Shown here: in pieces, positions 1-9,470 of the stretch
Layout of the letters: each line of letters starts with the position of its first letter
Position numbering within the stretch: the first letter of the stretch is position 1
Notes under the pieces: model-generated
Told to the model about the DNA's origin: nothing
The model's database searches: none
What the model saw: the letters and a program-made list of their open reading frames with translations, nothing else
Assembly: GCA_964036315.1 (NCBI GenBank)
Contig: OZ038485.1
Coordinates: 75,130,784 to 75,194,783, forward strand
DNA from: Acanthosepion esculentum
Taxonomy: Eukaryota > Mollusca > Cephalopoda > Sepiida > Sepiidae
Direction of reading: 5' to 3'
Length of the DNA: 64,000 bases
Position numbers and translations under genes: made by a program

Positions 1-920
1 ACAGGGATTTCACTTGTTATCTATCACTGAATGCAGCATTGAATTTTTGAGTTGAAAAACTTTACTGGTTTCAGTCAAATGGTGGAGTAAATGTATTTCT
101 CGGGCAGGCAACTGTAGATTGTCTTGCACGACATGTCATAATAGCTGTCCGATTCTATTCCAATGATCGTTCTGCTGAAACTACTCGTATGTCTGATAAT
201 TCCTTTCCCTGGTTGATTCAGTCTATCAATTCAACCTACTTTGAAATCATACAAAAACACTTTCCCAACTGCTAGCGATAAATTATTTGTTAATCATATT
301 GTAAATACTTTCATGTGAGTGAATTTGTTTATTGTGAAGGCCAAGCTCTAATCATTTTACACAACTGCGCAAACATTCTATACATTGAACTTCTACAACT
401 TATTTACCAATGTAACATTTATCTATTTCTCTATCATCTACTGCATTAATCATGACCTGATGAAGGATTTATTAAACATTCATGTACATAGAAAACTTAT
501 TTCAAAGAGCTTTTATCATACCAACCGATTTTAAACTTACAAAAATTTTCGATTTCTAAGCGGTATTTCTAATTATGTCGAAATCTCTAAACGATATCAA
601 TAGTTAGAGAGTTAGCTATAGGACAGTTACTATGGTTGCGTCCCTTGGGTAAATGAATCAGCTATTTTAAACCAAAAAGGAGTAGACAAAATCATTCAAA
701 CAGACACAATAGCGGAAAAAAGCATACGTGTAGGAAACCGAATTTTATAAGTACTAATCGTAGAATTTCAACAGTAAAAGATATCCGATCATATACGTGA
801 AAATTTAATGTAGCAGTGGATATTAATATAGACTGAAATTATTTGAATGTAGTCAATTTTGTATGCTTGCTTACATTTTTGTTGTATTTTTACATTAACC
901 ATTTGTTGAGTTTATTGAGT
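1..920. other. Unassigned AT-rich DNA
   Basis: No coding, RNA or repeat signal that I can support. Base composition is AT-rich, with short homopolymer runs and no long open frame. Confidence 0.5.
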
Positions 921-924
921 ATCT

Positions 925-2235
925 GAAGAAAAAATAAAAATTTAAATCTCTTGTGTGTCGATGTTAAAAACCCAAATCTAAATGAAAAATTATATTCTCA
1001 ATTAAATTCAAGTTTTACCCGTATACGATCTTAAATTAATATATTTAAATTATAATTAAATATATTAATAATACACAGGACTAAACTGCCGATTTCGTTC
1101 TCGTCTTCTTCATAGGAAAGTAACAACAAAACCACTCAATGAAGCAGACGATCTTAAAAACAACTATACTGTTAGTGTTCACAGATAAATATTTATTTTA
1201 ACAAATCAAAAATGACATGCATATTGTTCCATATGCTAAGTGGGTAACAAACAAAAATAAACAAAAGGATTTTTAGTAAGCAGACAACTCAAACATCTTT
1301 TCCCCCTTTTTTTTTCTTTCAACTTTTTCTTTACAATAAACAATATTGTTATAACATTTTTTAACAATCAATTCAATTTCTTCAGATTCTTTTATGTTCT
1401 TTCTTCTTTTCTTCAAATATTTCTTTTTCTTCATTTGAAACTCTTTTTCACTTCCTCTGGAGCTGAAAGTGTAAATTATAAAACACATCCTAACCTAGTC
1501 TAGGATCTTAAAATCTTCCTATTCCATGAAGAATATCCTTTAAAATATTTTAAATCTTATTTTAAAATAAAGAACGTGAATAGGGGCAGAATTCCCCGCA
1601 TCGAACGATTCTGCCAAACAAAAAGAAACGTTGACTCTCCGAGTTAAACAAAATAAATCAAATGTAATAATTTCCTTTCTAGGGAATTAAATTACTTCTT
1701 TTAGCTTTGGAATTCTACCGAAGCTAATAAAATCTTTTCTTAAAAGTTTTTCAAATATAAACAAATCTCAGCTACGGAATTCTACCGAAGCTAATAAAAT
1801 TTTCTCACAAACCCCTTCGATGCGAAAACTCACCCTCCCCTCATCCCATCCATAATTAAAACCAGTAATATAGCTATTAAAAGCTAAATAAATAAATTTA
1901 AAGGTAAATAATTCGATACTGTAAATTCGAATTAAAGGTAACACTTTATTTTACGCGGCAAACTAAATTAGTTAACCACGGAGCCAGAATAAAAAAAAAC
2001 GTCTTAAACGACCGAGGATAAATATCTGACTGAAGATAAAATCCTTTGATAAAAAAGGAGTCGTTTGCAGCTTCCAATTCCATGAAAAAGAGCGGCAACA
2101 AAAATTATCGTCTGTTTTGCTATTAGACGCATATTATACAAAATATCAATACCTCATATTTTACCACTGAAGTTATTGAAAAGATGTCTTCTCACACTTA
2201 TTTTAAATTTCTGTAAATAAAATTTTACAAATGTC
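925..2235 (+). repeat. Diverged dispersed repeat (copy A), paralogue of the TIR element at 59-63 kb
   Basis: This stretch aligns in order with 59130-59385 plus 62064-63020. Shared words include the region around 'GTATACGATCTTAAA', 'GAAGCAGACGATCTTA', 'GCATATTGTTCC', 'GGGGCAGAATTCCCCGCATC' and 'GATGTCTTCTCACACTTAT'. Copy A has no recognisable terminal inverted repeats. It carries about 200 bp (roughly 1935-2145) that is absent from the other copy, and it lacks the LINE that interrupts the other copy, so it serves as an empty-site reference. It contains two tandem units of about 69 bp, each with the imperfect hairpin AGCTACGGAATTCTACCGAA. No protein is encoded in any frame. Confidence 0.8.
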
Positions 2236-3085
2236 TTTGCGTTGATAACACCTGTTTTTTCGAGAATTGCTTGATATCAATAAAAATGATTGTATTTAAC
2301 TGAATGTAAAATTTCATATATCAAAATTTTAACTTTAAAAGAATGTGTGATTGCTTCATTTGTGTAAGTTACTTGTAAATTTTGTTTTTAAGTTTTGGTA
2401 TATTATGTATCTTTTTCAGTATTATCTTAAAAATATTCTGATTGGTCAAATTTAAAGCTTGATTATTGATTTTTATGAAAGTTAATTATCTTAATTTGTG
2501 TGTAGAAGTATTTATCAAATATAAAAGTTCAAACAAAATATTCGAGATGATTATTAACTTTTTTGATAAATTTTTGTCTTTTTTCAAGATTTAACATTGT
2601 AATCAAAAACATAAAAACAAAATAGAAACTCATATGTATATTGTAGAAAGAGGAAATGTATTTATTAGGCGTGTGCAAGATTTCTTAATGTCCTCTTTTT
2701 TAAAACTACAGTCACTAAATACATATATATATCACTCTCTCTCTCTCCCCCCTTCTCTCTGTCGGCGCATGTAGTTGAGAAATTTTCTATGAACTACAAA
2801 ATTATCAGACATGCCGCTGTTATTAACAAATATTAACCTGATTTTTGCATGTCGCTGTAAAAATTAGAAGTGCCACACGCAATTGTTGCAATCTATGAAC
2901 TGAATTGCCGTAGGGTACTTTTTACTTAGTATTCTTGTAGTATTTTTTTCTGCTAATAGTCTTTTCATCATATGCTTTGCTATAAAGATAATTGTTAAAG
3001 ATATTTTGTGTGTGTTATGAAATAAAATAAGACATATCCCGGCTGATTTGCAGGCAAATAAACTAACATACTCAAGAGCCAGAGT
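2236..3085. other. Unassigned AT-rich DNA with a short CT run
   Basis: Nothing recognised except an AT run followed by a CT-rich run at about 2724-2760. The open frames here are short and have no family signature. Confidence 0.4.
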
Positions 3086-3089
3086 CGGA

Positions 3090-3560
3090 TGTGAACGGGA
3101 CAAGGCACCGTCAAAATGACCATTATCGTCGTTTACGCATAGGCCCGACGCACGAGTTCCGGTCGAAAAATAAAATAATATTTCAAAGTGCTTCTATTTT
3201 TCGACCAATAAAAATGCTTCCCACCTAATTATACTCGCGTCGTTTTTCGAGCCCGTTAAACCATAAAAAACGCCATAAAAAGGGTCACACGGGGAAGTAC
3301 AAAGCAGTCAACGGGAGGCCGGGGAAGAGCTCTGTCACGGTCACTGTGGGCAGTCAGCAGCAGTCAGCAGGAGGAATGCCACGCCAACCAATGGGAACTA
3401 CTATGAGAGATCAACCCGGATCGGCAGCCGGCTTATGAACTATACCACAAGGTAGCCGTCCCAAAAAACACACGTTCCTATTGAAATAAATCACGTAAAT
3501 CTATTTCTGCTGTAGTCGTATTTCTGTCTTGCAACCATACGCTTGTCTATAACATGTGCA
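3090..3560 (+). mobile_element. Candidate solo LTR (weak)
   Basis: A GC-richer island that starts with TGTGAACGGG. It contains a TATA-like CCATAAAAAG at about 3264-3278 and a GC-rich block, then an AATAAA-type signal near 3484 (TGAAATAAATCACG), and ends near ...CTATAACA. This order (TG, TATA, poly(A) signal, CA) resembles an LTR. I found no target-site duplication and no internal region beside it, so it could equally be a fragment of another repeat. Confidence 0.3.
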
Positions 3561-3713
3561 TCATCGATAATATTTCTACTTTTTTTATGATACACTTGAT
3601 ATGTTTACGTCTCATTTATGTGGTAAGAGATTGTGCGAATATTTAGGAAGTTAATCTCGTGACAGCTTTTAGATGACAAAGATTCTTCAAACGGTAATAA
3701 ATTATCTCTCTAC

Positions 3714-3718
3714 CCCCA

Positions 3719-3750
<32 letters not shown>

Positions 3751-3753
3751 CCC

Positions 3754-3788
<35 letters not shown>
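3714..3788. repeat. (CT)n microsatellite with an internal duplication
   Basis: A CT dinucleotide array interrupted twice by the word CTACCCCCATCTCTCT, which shows slippage or duplication inside the array. It directly abuts the Tc1-type terminal repeat that starts at 3789. Confidence 0.9.
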
Positions 3789-3790
<2 letters not shown>

Positions 3791-4320
3791 GTCGTGTGCA
3801 AAAGTTTAAGACCCCCTATAAAAAATTTTTTTTTTTCATTTCCAGGCTTGTGATTGCATGGGATTATGTCTATGATTGCATCATCCTATATGACATCATC
3901 CTAATCAGCCATGTTAAAAAAAACCTATCCTGAGTGCATGCATTGTCTTCAAAAATTAGTCCAGTTTTTTCAAATTTTCCTAGGTTTTGAATGTCAAAAA
4001 TGGAACAAAAAGCCAGTTTGTCGGAAATATAAAGAGCCCATAATTTTGATTTTACACACGGAAGGACTTTCTGAAAGGAAGATTTGCAACAAACTGTCTT
4101 GTAACAAAACGTTTGTTCATCAGGTGATTGTCAAATTCAAGAATTCTGGAATTTACGCCGACAAGAAGCGGAGCAGTAGACCACGAAAAACGACCCCCCA
4201 TGAATACAATTTGATAAAAAGATAAAAGAACAATAGATTTGTGATCGTCGAACTGTCATGACAGGTAAAATAAACTCAGGGGGAAATTGAAATACAAAAA
4301 CAATGTCATGAAAATAAATA
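3789..4320 (+). mobile_element. Truncated Tc1-like DNA transposon, left end
   Basis: The sequence CAGTCGTGTGCAAAAGTTTA at 3789 has the form of the terminal inverted repeat of many Tc1-family elements (CAGTC...GCAAAAGTTTAAGACC). About 210 bp further in lies the start of a Tc1-type transposase. The rest of the transposase, including the DDE catalytic part, and the right terminal repeat are missing, so this is a 5' remnant. The expected flanking TA is not visible because the left flank is a CT array. Confidence 0.75.
4000..4300 (+). pseudogene. Tc1-like transposase, N-terminal HTH fragment (broken)
   Basis: The ATG at 4000 opens a short frame (MEQKASLSEI) that is followed by a one-base frameshift. 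The shifted frame continues as a helix-turn-helix of Tc1 type: the segment TEGLSERKICNKL, then the second helix region VHQVIVKFKNSGIY, then the basic linker DKKRSSRPRK that is typical of Tc1/mariner DNA-binding domains before the AT-hook-like GRPRK motif. In this family the domain binds the terminal repeats during transposition. A stop follows at about 4225, with further decay after it, and no DDE domain is present. Family identity is quite sure; function is certainly lost. Confidence 0.78.
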
Positions 4321-4329
4321 AAGAACAGA

Positions 4330-5195
4330 TGCCAGGCTGACTGTCTCAAGGATGGAAGTGGAGTGGGAAGAGGGAGTTAATTCTCCCTGACCAGGAATCG
4401 CAACGGGTGAAACACAAAGTAGATGAGAGAAAGGAGAGATGGTGCTGTCTACCAAAGGGTAGAAGTACCAATATATGACTCTGAAAAAGTATTAGCTGAA
4501 AGAAGGCTCAGAGGAATAGTGATCTCCGCCAGTCAGAAATGCTAGTGAGAGACATGATATTAAGGCAGCAGGAGTAAATGGGAGGAGCAAGGCCTGTGCT
4601 CTCAACCCGTGGAACGAGATAACTTTCACATTGGGAAAAATTAAGAATGTTACAGAAAAATTTTAAACAAAGGCACTTTATTAGAATTTAGGTAATCAGT
4701 CCGAGAAATGGGGTAAAACCCGAAAACCCCACCACTCCCCGGGCTAGAACCACGGCCCATAAAAAGCAGAGCGCTTGCAGGGGCAAATAGATGGGACCAG
4801 GAGAAGAGCGAGAGAGAACTGTTCCACGTGACTTCCTGCCATTGAAGAAAGCCTCCGATTTTGATTTGTGTTCCAGAGAACCTGCCTAGACTTAGTCACA
4901 ACGAATAAGGTGTCACGAAATATTCGAACTAGGGAAGAGTCGAGTAATTTTGCATGTCAAGATGTCTGAAAAACCTATAATCCGGCATGGGGAACGAAAT
5001 TTGTATTACCAGTTCGACATAATTTTTTTTTTTTTTTACAACTTATTTGTGACTTGCGCCTTTACTTTGTCCGGTCCAGCCTATTTCAACGATTCCTGTT
5101 GACAACTGACCCTGGCCGGCCTTATGATCTAAATCGAACGCAACATGGAATAAGGCAAGGTTTGAGTTGATGTGATCGATACCAATAACGAATAC
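4330..5195. other. Unassigned stretch between Tc1 remnant and SINE
   Basis: About 860 bp, somewhat less AT-rich than average. I recognise no coding or structural signal. It may be old repeat DNA. Confidence 0.4.
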
Positions 5196-5199
5196 CGAA

Positions 5200-5545
5200 C
5201 TTAAAGACTGGACAGGGCACAGCGGATAAAGGCGTTGGTTAGATCCAGTGACAGGACCCAAAGAGTGTGAGTTCAATACCCGGTTAAGGCAGTGGAGAAC
5301 TTTCAGAGGGAAATTAACAGGAGATAACTGATAACTGACATCCATTAAACATGGCACGTGGAACTAGAACAGTCTACCCCAGTGAGCAAAATAAAGGTTT
5401 CAGCTCGACATTCCAACCACCGGCGCGTACAACGGCCGAAATGAACATGGCGACAAAGATGAGGACAATAATCCGAATAATGTAAATAATGTACATAATA
5501 TCTCATCTCAGAAATATAGACAGTTATTGAACTTCAACAACTTTT
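5200..5545 (+). repeat. tRNA-derived SINE-like repeat
   Basis: The head (about 5210-5285) reads like a tRNA promoter: an A-box-like stretch CAGCGGATAAAGGCGTTGG followed about 40 bp later by GAGTTCAATACCC, which fits the B-box consensus GTTCRANNC. The body and tail (5350-5540) are shared with the fold-back repeat at 52393-52720, for example AGTGAGCAAAATAAAG, GACAAAGATGAGGACAATA and AATGTAAATAATGTACATAA. A pol III head with a dispersed unrelated body is the standard layout of a SINE. Exact ends and target duplications were not resolved. Confidence 0.6.
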
Positions 5546-5559
5546 TTATTTTATTTACA

Positions 5560-5656
5560 GCGAGCAATACCACTGGATTGTTAGAGATGTATATCTCTAA
5601 CAATCCACTGGATTGTTAGAGATGTATATCTCTAACAATCCAGTGGTATTGCTCGC
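5560..5656. repeat. 97-bp nested perfect palindrome
   Basis: Left arm 5560-5588 and right arm 5628-5656 are perfect reverse complements (29 nt). The 39-nt interior again contains the hairpin ATCTCTAACAATCC/GGATTGTTAGAGAT, so the whole consists of two hairpins in tandem inside a larger one. It lies at what may be the start of the gypsy LTR (TGTTAGAGAT). Confidence 0.95.
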
Positions 5657-5948
5657 CCACCCCATTGAGAAGCCGCTACTAGACACGACAGAGAACGCGT
5701 CTACATTGTTTTAGGTTTAGACTCGACTCCCGTGAAACCTTTTTCTATCTGTCGTTCTCACGATGGCTCAGCCAATCAAAACCGACTTCCTTTGTTTTGT
5801 CTTGTATCTAACCTCAAAGGTCAACCCTAGGAAGTCGGAGCAGTGATACACGTCTCTAAAAAATAATAATCAGTTAAACTATTATTTAATAGTATAAACA
5901 CAATTGATCATATATAAATATGTGTGAGGAACATTTAGGATGTTAAAA

Positions 5949-6041
5949 TGTGTGATAGTGTAAGAGTGTGTAAGTAAAGAAACGCTTGACACCTACACAC
6001 ACAAGCGTTTCTTTATTTACACACTCTTACACTATCACACA
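5949..6041. repeat. 40-bp-arm inverted repeat (hairpin)
   Basis: Arms 5949-5988 and 6002-6041 pair over 40 nt with one mismatch (G in GTAAGTAAAG against A in the other arm) around a 13-nt loop rich in ACACAC. It could form a long stable hairpin in RNA or a cruciform in DNA. Confidence 0.95.
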
Positions 6042-6270
6042 CGTGACGCGTGTCTGAACAATGAGAACTACCAAAAATTATAACATTTCAGTACCCTGTC
6101 TCTCTGTCTTTCATTTCTGTTGTGGGGCAAACCCCTTTTACACAAGATGGACTCGTCCAAAGTATACTTATACTGACAGAGAGAATACCTGCAGGTGGAG
6201 ATACGTTGAATCAGGGTGAGAGATACGGAGACAGTACACAGGGTTTTCACAAGAGTTATACGAGAGTCCA

Positions 6271-6298
6271 GAGAGAGAGAGAGAGAGAGAGAGGGAGA
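6271..6298. repeat. (GA)n microsatellite
   Basis: Uninterrupted GA dinucleotides for 22 bases and then GGGAGA, inside the candidate LTR. Confidence 0.9.
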
Positions 6299-6463
6299 TA
6301 ATTACGGCTTCACTTACAGAGACTTGTACATATACTTTCTACTAACCCACATTCCTGGACTACTAATCTTCACTTCAAGTCTGTATTCTTACGTTTAATA
6401 CACTTATTTTTCTATCTCAATTACTGGCGTTGTTTATTTATTTGTGCAGGATTCCATTCCCGG

Positions 6464-6660
6464 AATCCACAACAACTTGGCGACGAGGATTTCAGACCCA
6501 CACAAAAAAAAATCTCTCTCGTTAACACAACAACTTGACGACGAAGAGTACGGACAGGTAAGAAAAAAACATTTTTTTTTTCGCTCGCCAACACGACTGG
6601 CGACGGAAATTTGAGAGTCACGTCGACCACAACAACTTGGCGACAAGACTCGAAGGAACT
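6464..6660 (+). promoter_or_regulatory. Retrotransposon leader with four repeated primer-site-like words
   Basis: The word CAACTTGGCGACGAGG, or a close variant, occurs four times, near 6470, 6530, 6593 and 6632. The first copy sits where a gypsy primer-binding site (TGG plus tRNA-complementary sequence) is expected, immediately 3' of the presumed LTR and about 265 bp before the gag ATG. Repetition of the site is seen directly; a role in priming is inference. Confidence 0.5.
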
Positions 6661-6743
6661 CACACTGAGAACTACAAATTAACGACGAACATAAAAGAAC
6701 GTACATAAGAGATAGAAAGAAAAATTTTGTCATTCCCTAAAAA

Positions 6744-7143
6744 ATGGAAGATTTTCAAAAAGCAATGCTTGAGTTTATAAGAAGTGAAGAAAGACAAATG
6801 CAACTCCAGAAATTAATATTAAAAGTAACGGTTAACGCACAACAAAAGAATATCGAAAAAGAGGCGACTTTTTCTCAAGACGCAGTTTGGAACACAATAG
6901 AAACATTTAAATACTCTCTAGAAGATGATAAAAATTTCAGGGTCTATTACAGACGTCATGAATACATTTTCAACATTGATTGCCAAAATTGGACGGAAGC
7001 TAAGAAGCTACTTTTATTACTCAGGAAATTGGGAACAGAGGAGTACACAAAATTTGTGGACTATATTCTACCGAAAAAGACAAACGATTTGACGTTTGAC
7101 GAGGCAGTTACATGCCTTACGGAGCTCTTCAGTCCAAAGACTT
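6744..7143 (+). pseudogene. Ty3/gypsy Gag, N-terminal part
   Basis: The ATG at 6744 opens about 133 codons that start MEDFQKAMLEF. The frame is acidic/basic and helical, and contains a Gag-like segment with FRVYYRRHEYIF and LFSPKT at its end. Metazoan gypsy polyproteins of this type carry such a domain, which assembles the particle core. The frame is cut at 7143 by the insertion 7144-8400 and resumes at 8401 (see that entry). The start was chosen because it is the first ATG after the leader and the reading matches Gag immediately. The protein cannot be made whole from this copy. Confidence 0.8.
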
Positions 7144-8400
7144 TGTAACAGAGAGAGGTTGACGCACACACCCACATGAATGCACACACGCAAATATAAC
7201 GTTTATTGATTGAAAATGGAAAACACGATCTTCCGTGAAGTTACAAACTGTGTCAGCGCTATTAATAGGAAAGAATCTAGAACAATGATATGTGAAACCT
7301 AAGTCGGCTGATGGATAAAGAGTGAATTTCAAATCGGGTTGGCGAATACTTGTTTATAAACAAATGCAGAGGGCAGGAGGCGATGTTTAATTTGGGTCAT
7401 TAAAAAAATAATAGAAATAGGCGAAAATAATATTTTTGATAAAAACATATTGAAGTAAATTGGACCGGGGAGGTAAGCTCAGTGCTAGCGAAATCTAATT
7501 TAAACATAAGTTGTATCCGCTGAATTTGGTCATCGAAAAGACAATTGCAATGAACGAATTAATTTTATTCACTAAGAGATTTGATATAGATCTGAGTAAG
7601 CAACAGAAACTTTACAAATACACGTGATTATGGCGACACTCGTGTTAAGCGCGTGAACAACCTGGCTTATAACCTTCGGTTGCTATATTAACTCGAGATT
7701 TTGCTAATAAGGCAGTCGGGAGAGAATTCTCGAAGAGACGAAAGAGACTGTCGTCAAGAGAGTAGAGAGACTGTCGTCGCAGTGAGTCGGTCCAGTGACG
7801 AGTCAGAGATAAGGACTTCAAGAAATATCATCGTTGTTGTAGCAGTCGCATTGAAAAGCCGCTGAAAAATAACGTTTGTCATTTACGACAACAAACTGAA
7901 AAGCTACACTTCCACGTAGGACTGGAATTACGATCCACACATCCTCCCAAGTCGATTGGAACGAGTTAATCACACACACACCTCTCTCTGTTGGAAAATT
8001 GGTAGAGGTTTTCTTATGTTAATTGCTTTTCTATCCTTTCTGTAATCTTTTCTACTGTTGTTGTTTCCTTATATAAAAGACATCAATATTTTACCCATTG
8101 TTGTTCGGCTTCTGCAGATATTATTTCCTTTTTTTTGCCACATTCTAATTTTCCTGCCGCCCACCATCACAGCCGCGTCCACATCCCTAGAACGTATGGA
8201 CAACACCCCGCTTACTGGATCTAAAAACTAACACAACGTGGGCAACGAGCGGGACTTGACCAGTTGACCGGTCGAATAATCTACGGGTACTCAGGGAGCG
8301 TGCGGTCAGCTACCCCTGAGTTCGGTTCAGACCGAGTGGGCACCTCAACCCAAAGAGGAAGACGCCGGAGGTTGAGGGGCTGAAGGGACGGAGTGGTAGA
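7144..8400. mobile_element. 1257-bp insertion in gag with 4-bp target duplication
   Basis: Gag coding sequence stops at ...AAAGACTT (ending 7143) and resumes at ACTTCACTTTTTCAC (8401), so ACTT is duplicated. The insert begins TGTAACAG and ends GTGGTAGA, close to the TGT...ACA ends of LTRs. It contains TATA-like sequence (TATATAAAAG near 8073), GC-rich blocks and a stretch GGGCAACGAGCGGGACTTG that resembles a gypsy leader. A solo LTR or a non-autonomous LTR-type element fits best. No coding frame was recognised. Confidence 0.65.
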
Positions 8401-8990
8401 ACTTCACTTTTTCACAAAAGGTGGAAATGTCTCAACCTCTTAAAAAGCGAAAATGAGAACTACTCCACGTTCTCCGCAATTGTGAACAAACATTGCGATA
8501 ATTTTAAATTGGCAGAATTGACTCCGGACAATTTTAAGTGTCTTATTTTCGTACAGGGATTAGTCTCAGCCAAGGACAGTGAAATACGAAAAAGAATGCT
8601 CACGAAGCTTCAAAACGAGTCTGGATTAACGCTACAAAAATTGTCAGAAGACTGCCAAAAATGCTTGAGCATAAAATAAGACTCTAAGGATATCGAGGAA
8701 TCGGGAGTAGCACACATACGTAAGTTGAACAAAAAGTTACGTTTTTCACACACCCCCAAGAAAAACAGAAATTTTATGATAAAGAAAAAAATACAAGGTA
8801 TAAGGCGATTAATGACAAAGATCAAAGCAAATATAAGCGCCCCCTCCATCTGCATGTTACAGTTGTGGTGGATTCCACTGGAATCCACTGTCGATTTAAA
8901 TACAAGAACTGTTTAGCTTGTGGAAAAATGGGACATAAGGCATCTCAATGCAGAAACAAAAAACACACTAGTAGGGTAAGAACTACTATA
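8401..8990 (+). pseudogene. Ty3/gypsy Gag C-terminal part with zinc knuckles
   Basis: This continues the Gag interrupted upstream. The frame that begins SLFHKRWKCLN shifts and then reads NKHCDNFKLAEL... and GLVSAKDSEIRKRML, a known Gag-type helical segment. Near 8855-8960 come two CCHC-type knuckles. The first is degraded (CYSCGGFHW...) and in a different frame from the second, CLACGKMGHKASQC at about 8917-8958, which is intact (C-X2-C-X4-H-X4-C). These bind genomic RNA in retroelement nucleocapsids. Stops and frameshifts near 8679 and in 8690-8860 show that the copy is dead. Confidence 0.8.
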
Positions 8991-9470
8991 ATGGACTACG
9001 AAGACAAACTAAACACAATAAAATACGTGGAACTCGAGATCTTAAATAAGAAGGTAAAATTACAGTTAGACTCAGGTTCGGATCTAACTATAATTAATTT
9101 ACAAACATGGAGGAAGCTAAATAGACCGCCCATGATGCATACACAGAAAATCGCCAAATGTGTTACAGGGAAGCGTATCGATTTTGAAGGAGAAGTAATT
9201 CTAAACATAAAATTCCATGGAAAAACGAAAAATTGAAGATATTTGTAATGAAAGACACAGAAAATTTGGTGGGCACAGACTGGATGCAAAAGTTTGACGT
9301 GTGGGATTTACCCATTACCTCATTTTGTAAGAAAATAGAGTGCGAGCCGTCAGAAGCTACAAAATTAAAAGAAGAACTACACAGTCAATTTCCCGAAGTA
9401 TTCTCGAGCGGTTTGGGACGATGTAATAAGGTTGCCGCTAAAATTGAACTAAAGGAAAATGTTTAGCCAG
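8991..9470 (+). pseudogene. Ty3/gypsy aspartic protease and RT leader
   Basis: The frame from about 8865 runs on from the knuckle into a retropepsin: LQLDSGSDLTIINL at about 9059-9100 carries the catalytic D-S-G triad. A stop at about 9234 is overlapped by a new frame from 9233 (MKDTENLVGTDWMQKFDV), which is the protease end and the connection to reverse transcriptase (FPEVFSSGLGRC). That frame in turn stops at 9466. The protease would cleave Gag-Pol during particle maturation. Two frame breaks in 240 bp show decay. Confidence 0.82.

Larger units (their letters stand above)
5614..6478 (+). mobile_element. Candidate 5' LTR of the gypsy element
   Basis: This precedes the leader and gag start of a Ty3/gypsy element. 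A possible TG start lies in TGTTAGAGAT. A TATA-like CATATATAAATATG occurs at about 5909-5922, followed by the long inverted repeat at 5949-6041, a GA tract, and an end near CCACAACA just before TTGGCGACGAGG, a primer-binding-site-like TGG sequence. The matching 3' LTR is absent, so the limits rest on motif order only. Confidence 0.35.
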
